This document shows positions 22,041 through 24,492 of a DNA stretch of 24,492 bases, piece after piece. The stretch spans positions 1 to 24,492 of the forward strand of contig DDSG01000095.1 in assembly GCA_002343325.1 (NCBI GenBank), read 5' to 3'. Within the stretch, counting starts at the first letter, position 1. Every line of letters begins with the position of its first letter. Under the pieces are notes generated by a model that was not told the DNA's origin, did not search any database, and saw nothing but the letters and a program-made list of their open reading frames with translations. Both the position numbers and the translations under genes were made by a program. This DNA is from Phycisphaerales bacterium UBA2396. GTDB taxonomy: Bacteria; Planctomycetota; Phycisphaerae; Phycisphaerales; UBA1924.

Positions 22041-24492
22041 TGACGCGATGGTTCGAGCCCAATCTGTCGCTGATCCTCGCCGAGCAGGCCGGTATCGGTT
22101 CCTTCGCGAGAGCGATTCAGGATGCCACCCCGCTTCTTCCGTGGATCGCGGCGGCGTTGGCGGCGGGCGTGGTGATGGTTGTTGCGACGCGATGGGCCCA
22201 CTCGGGCATGGACCGGCTCCGGGAAGCACCGTTCGTGGCGGCTTTGTTGGACACGATGGGCTTTACGCCGGGTACCACCGGCGACCCGGCTGCGCGGGCC
22301 AGGCTCGACGACCTCCGCCGTCGATTCTCAGAGGGCGTTGACACGTTCCGCCGCGCGGGCAAGGACATCAGCTCGCTGCCATGGTACTTGCTCGTCGGCC
22401 CGCCGGGCGCCGGAAAGACCGAGGCGATCCGCCGTTCCAAGCTCTCATTCCCGCCCGGCCTGCACGACTACTACCAGGGAGCGGGCGGCACGCTCAACAT
22501 GCACTGGTGGTTCACGAACCATGCCGTGGTGCTCGACACCGCGGGGCGTGTCTTCATGGAGCAGCCCGTCGCCCGGACTCGCTCCGAGTGGCGATCGTTC
22601 CTTGCACTGCTCAGGCGGCATCGCCCCAGCACGCCGATCAACGGCGTCGTTCTCGTGCTCGGCGTCGACATGCTGCTCGCCGGTCGCGACGAGGAGATCG
22701 AGGCCAACGCAAACCAGATCGCTCGCCAGATCCAGACCATCGGCAGCGAGTTGGGCGTACGCGTGCCGGCGTATCTGTTGGTGACCAAGTGCGATCTGAT
22801 CCCAGGGTTCGCAACCTCCTTCGACAACCTCGATGATGCGGACCAGCAGCAGATGCTTGGCTGGTCTTGCCCACATCCCATCGACGAGCCCTTCCGCGGC
22901 GACCTGATGGACCAGATCATGCGAGAGATTCGCGTGTGCATCGAACGTCGCCGGCTCGCCACGCTCGCAGGTTCGGGAGATGCCACGCCGCGGCCGCCGT
23001 CCGAGCACGCCGCCGACGAGATCTACACACTTCCCGCCGCGATCGCACAGCTCGCCGCCCCGCTCAGGCGATCTCTGGAGATCATCTTTCAGCACGGCCC
23101 CTGGAGCCCACGCCCGCCCATGCTCCGCGGTGTCTACCTCACCAGCTCCATGCGAAAGGGACAGACGCTTGACCGCGAGCTCGCTCTCGCCCTGGGAGCG
23201 CCGATCGGCCAGATTCCAGGCGGGAAAGTCTGGGCGAGCGAGCGGTCGCTGTTCCTTCGCGACGTCTTCGAACGCAAGATCTTCGCCGAGCGCGGGCTCG
23301 TCACCAGTGCGGCCGAATCCCCTCGCCGAGAGACGATCCGTCGGCGAGGGCTGCTCGCACTCGCGGCGGCGGTGTCGATCGCGGCGTTGGGTGGTGCAAC
23401 ATTCCTCAGCGCCCGCCATCGCCACGCCCTGAGCCAGCCCGCCGCGTTCTGGAGCGACGTGCGAGAAAACATGCTCAGCGGACGTGCGGCCTTGATCACC
23501 GGCTTTGCGAATCCCGTCTTTGCCGGAGAGGAACGCGACGCCAGGGTGCTCGGCCGGACCCTCTCCCGGGCGGAGCTCTTTGCGCTTGTGCGTGAGCACG
23601 CTGCGCCGCCACATGTGCCCGACGCACTGCGGGCGAGAATTGCACATGCCGCCGACGCTTACACCATCAGCTCGCTGCTCAAGCCACTCATTGAGCGAGC
23701 TGTCGCTCGCTTCGCCTCGGAGGCCGCGCCGTCGCCCAAGGCGACTCGTGCGCTGGCGCAGTTGCTCGCCCTGGACGTCCGAGGCTCGGGCCTTGTGCCG
23801 GAGGATGGGCCGCCCACCGATCTGGCCTGTGTCTTCGAAGTGCTTTTCGAAGGCCATCCCGATGCGCCGACTCGCGAACAGTTCGCACGGCTCGTTTCCG
23901 CCGCGGAGCAGGTCCGTCCCGAGGCCCTCGCCGCTGCAGGCATCCTCGCGACGGACGCGTCGCGAGCCCAGCTTGAATCTGCGATCGATCATCACGCAGC
24001 ATCATGGCAAGGCCGGCTCCAGCCCGATCATGCGCTCCACGGCCGCTCGATCGTCGCCATCGAGCGAGTCCGACAGGTGTCGGAGCGGCATGCGCAGTTG
24101 CGTCGCCGCCTCGATGCGATCGTGTCCGCTGACGCCTTTGCGTCATCGGCCCCGCGATACGCCGAAGAGGTCGCGCAGTACGACGAGCTGGTCGCGAGCT
24201 GGCCGTCGGACACGCTCGGGCTTCTTCGTGAGTCGATCGCCAGCCCGCCCGACGTGCGTGCGATTGGTGAGGCGTCTCGCCAGAGCCTAGCGGCTGAGCA
24301 CCGCGTCCTCCGCGGGGCGCTTCCCACCGCGCCGGGCCAGTACGCATCGATGGCGGACACCTTGCGAGAAGCCCTCGCCGATGCGACCGACTCCATCGAA
24401 ACGCGCATCAACGAGTCGATCCGTTCCCTCGCGGACCCGACCTTGCGAGCTTTCGCGGATCGACCACGCGGCTCCGCCGCCCCGAGCCTCGC
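22037..24492 (+). CDS. tssM: TssM/IcmF, T6SS inner-membrane NTPase (3' end outside window)
   Basis: The frame is open from ATG 22037 to the right edge: 818 codons and no stop. It has a hydrophobic segment at about 33-54 (LLPWIAAALAAGVVMVV). Walker A GPPGAGKT (121-128) sits in WYLLVGPPGAGKTEAIRR. NMHWWFTNHAVVLDTAGRVF matches the TssM NCDWWF...LLDTAGRY block, here with Met-His for Cys-Asp. EWRSFLALLRRHRPSTPING, YLLVTKCDLIPGFATSF, LRGVYLTSSMRKG and RSLFLRDVFERKIFAERGL follow in family order. A membrane helix at about 435-457 (RGLLALAAAVSIAALGG) leads to the periplasmic part, cut at the edge. Canonical TssM has about 1100-1200 residues. TssM spans the envelope between TssL and the lipoprotein TssJ. 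ATG 22040 is an alternative start. Only one N-terminal membrane segment is obvious, where two are usual. Confidence 0.94.
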   Translation, partial: MMTRWFEPNLSLILAEQAGIGSFARAIQDATPLLPWIAAALAAGVVMVVATRWAHSGMDRLREAPFVAALLDTMGFTPGTTGDPAARARLDDLRRRFSEGVDTFRRAGKDISSLPWYLLVGPPGAGKTEAIRRSKLSFPPGLHDYYQGAGGTLNMHWWFTNHAVVLDTAGRVFMEQPVARTRSEWRSFLALLRRHRPSTPINGVVLVLGVDMLLAGRDEEIEANANQIARQIQTIGSELGVRVPAYLLVTKCDLIPGFATSFDNLDDADQQQMLGWSCPHPIDEPFRGDLMDQIMREIRVCIERRRLATLAGSGDATPRPPSEHAADEIYTLPAAIAQLAAPLRRSLEIIFQHGPWSPRPPMLRGVYLTSSMRKGQTLDRELALALGAPIGQIPGGKVWASERSLFLRDVFERKIFAERGLVTSAAESPRRETIRRRGLLALAAAVSIAALGGATFLSARHRHALSQPAAFWSDVRENMLSGRAALITGFANPVFAGEERDARVLGRTLSRAELFALVREHAAPPHVPDALRARIAHAADAYTISSLLKPLIERAVARFASEAAPSPKATRALAQLLALDVRGSGLVPEDGPPTDLACVFEVLFEGHPDAPTREQFARLVSAAEQVRPEALAAAGILATDASRAQLESAIDHHAASWQGRLQPDHALHGRSIVAIERVRQVSERHAQLRRRLDAIVSADAFASSAPRYAEEVAQYDELVASWPSDTLGLLRESIASPPDVRAIGEASRQSLAAEHRVLRGALPTAPGQYASMADTLREALADATDSIETRINESIRSLADPTLRAFADRPRGSAAPSL

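Noticed and set aside
22445..23995. A 516-codon open frame on the minus strand
   Set aside because: Antisense to tssM, whose plus-strand frame carries Walker A and the full set of TssM motifs.

Overview
The window is uniformly GC-rich and gene-dense. It looks like a planctomycete of the class Phycisphaerae. Three neighbouring secreted proteins end in the same two-loop calcium-binding tail (D-F-N-G-D-G-F...DFFDF...) that stops in Gly-Cys, the 'GC-type dockerin' tail seen in that group. A planctomycete-style sigma-70-like regulator, a futalosine-pathway mqnA and Gram-negative envelope genes (lptB, a porin-like barrel, lipoproteins) fit the same placement. The assignment is inferred from gene content; there is no rRNA in the window. 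I saw no tRNA, insertion sequence or CRISPR array, and no gene-free gap reaches 300 bases.

Layout. 1-2165 (minus): a sigma-70-like protein running off the left edge, with mqnA immediately upstream. 2317-2979 (plus): a NeuD/PglD-type acyltransferase. 2915-4547 (minus): DUF4870-like membrane protein, LptB and a PEGA lipoprotein, probably one transcript, whose last gene overlaps the acyltransferase tail to tail. 4730-6847 (minus): an outer-membrane barrel with its own promoter and terminator, then an aldo/keto reductase. 6928-9758 (minus): two adjacent, distantly similar exported proteins of the ClpP/NfeD/SppA fold; one keeps a Ser/Lys dyad and the other appears to have lost the Ser. 9905-12927 (minus): a VKOR-DsbA-DsbA fusion coupled by TAATG to a CCA-adding enzyme.

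13125-20310 (plus) is a block of three large secreted proteins with GC-type dockerin tails: a Cys-rich repeat protein, a subtilisin-like protease and a 1306-residue repetitive, probably beta-helical protein. A tiny lipoprotein (20312-20545, minus) abuts it tail to tail. From 20732 to the right edge (plus) runs a type VI secretion cluster: a TagH C-terminal-domain-like protein without FHA domain, a divergent TssL/DotU and TssM/IcmF. TssM begins inside the tssL stop codon and runs off the window.

Two real genes touch the window edges and have no stop inside it (1-1319 minus, 22037-24492 plus); both are supported by direct translation. The most notable items are the planctomycete T6SS membrane-complex genes, the active/inactive protease pair, the degenerate sigma-like protein, the triple-domain disulfide enzyme and the dockerin-tailed secretome block.
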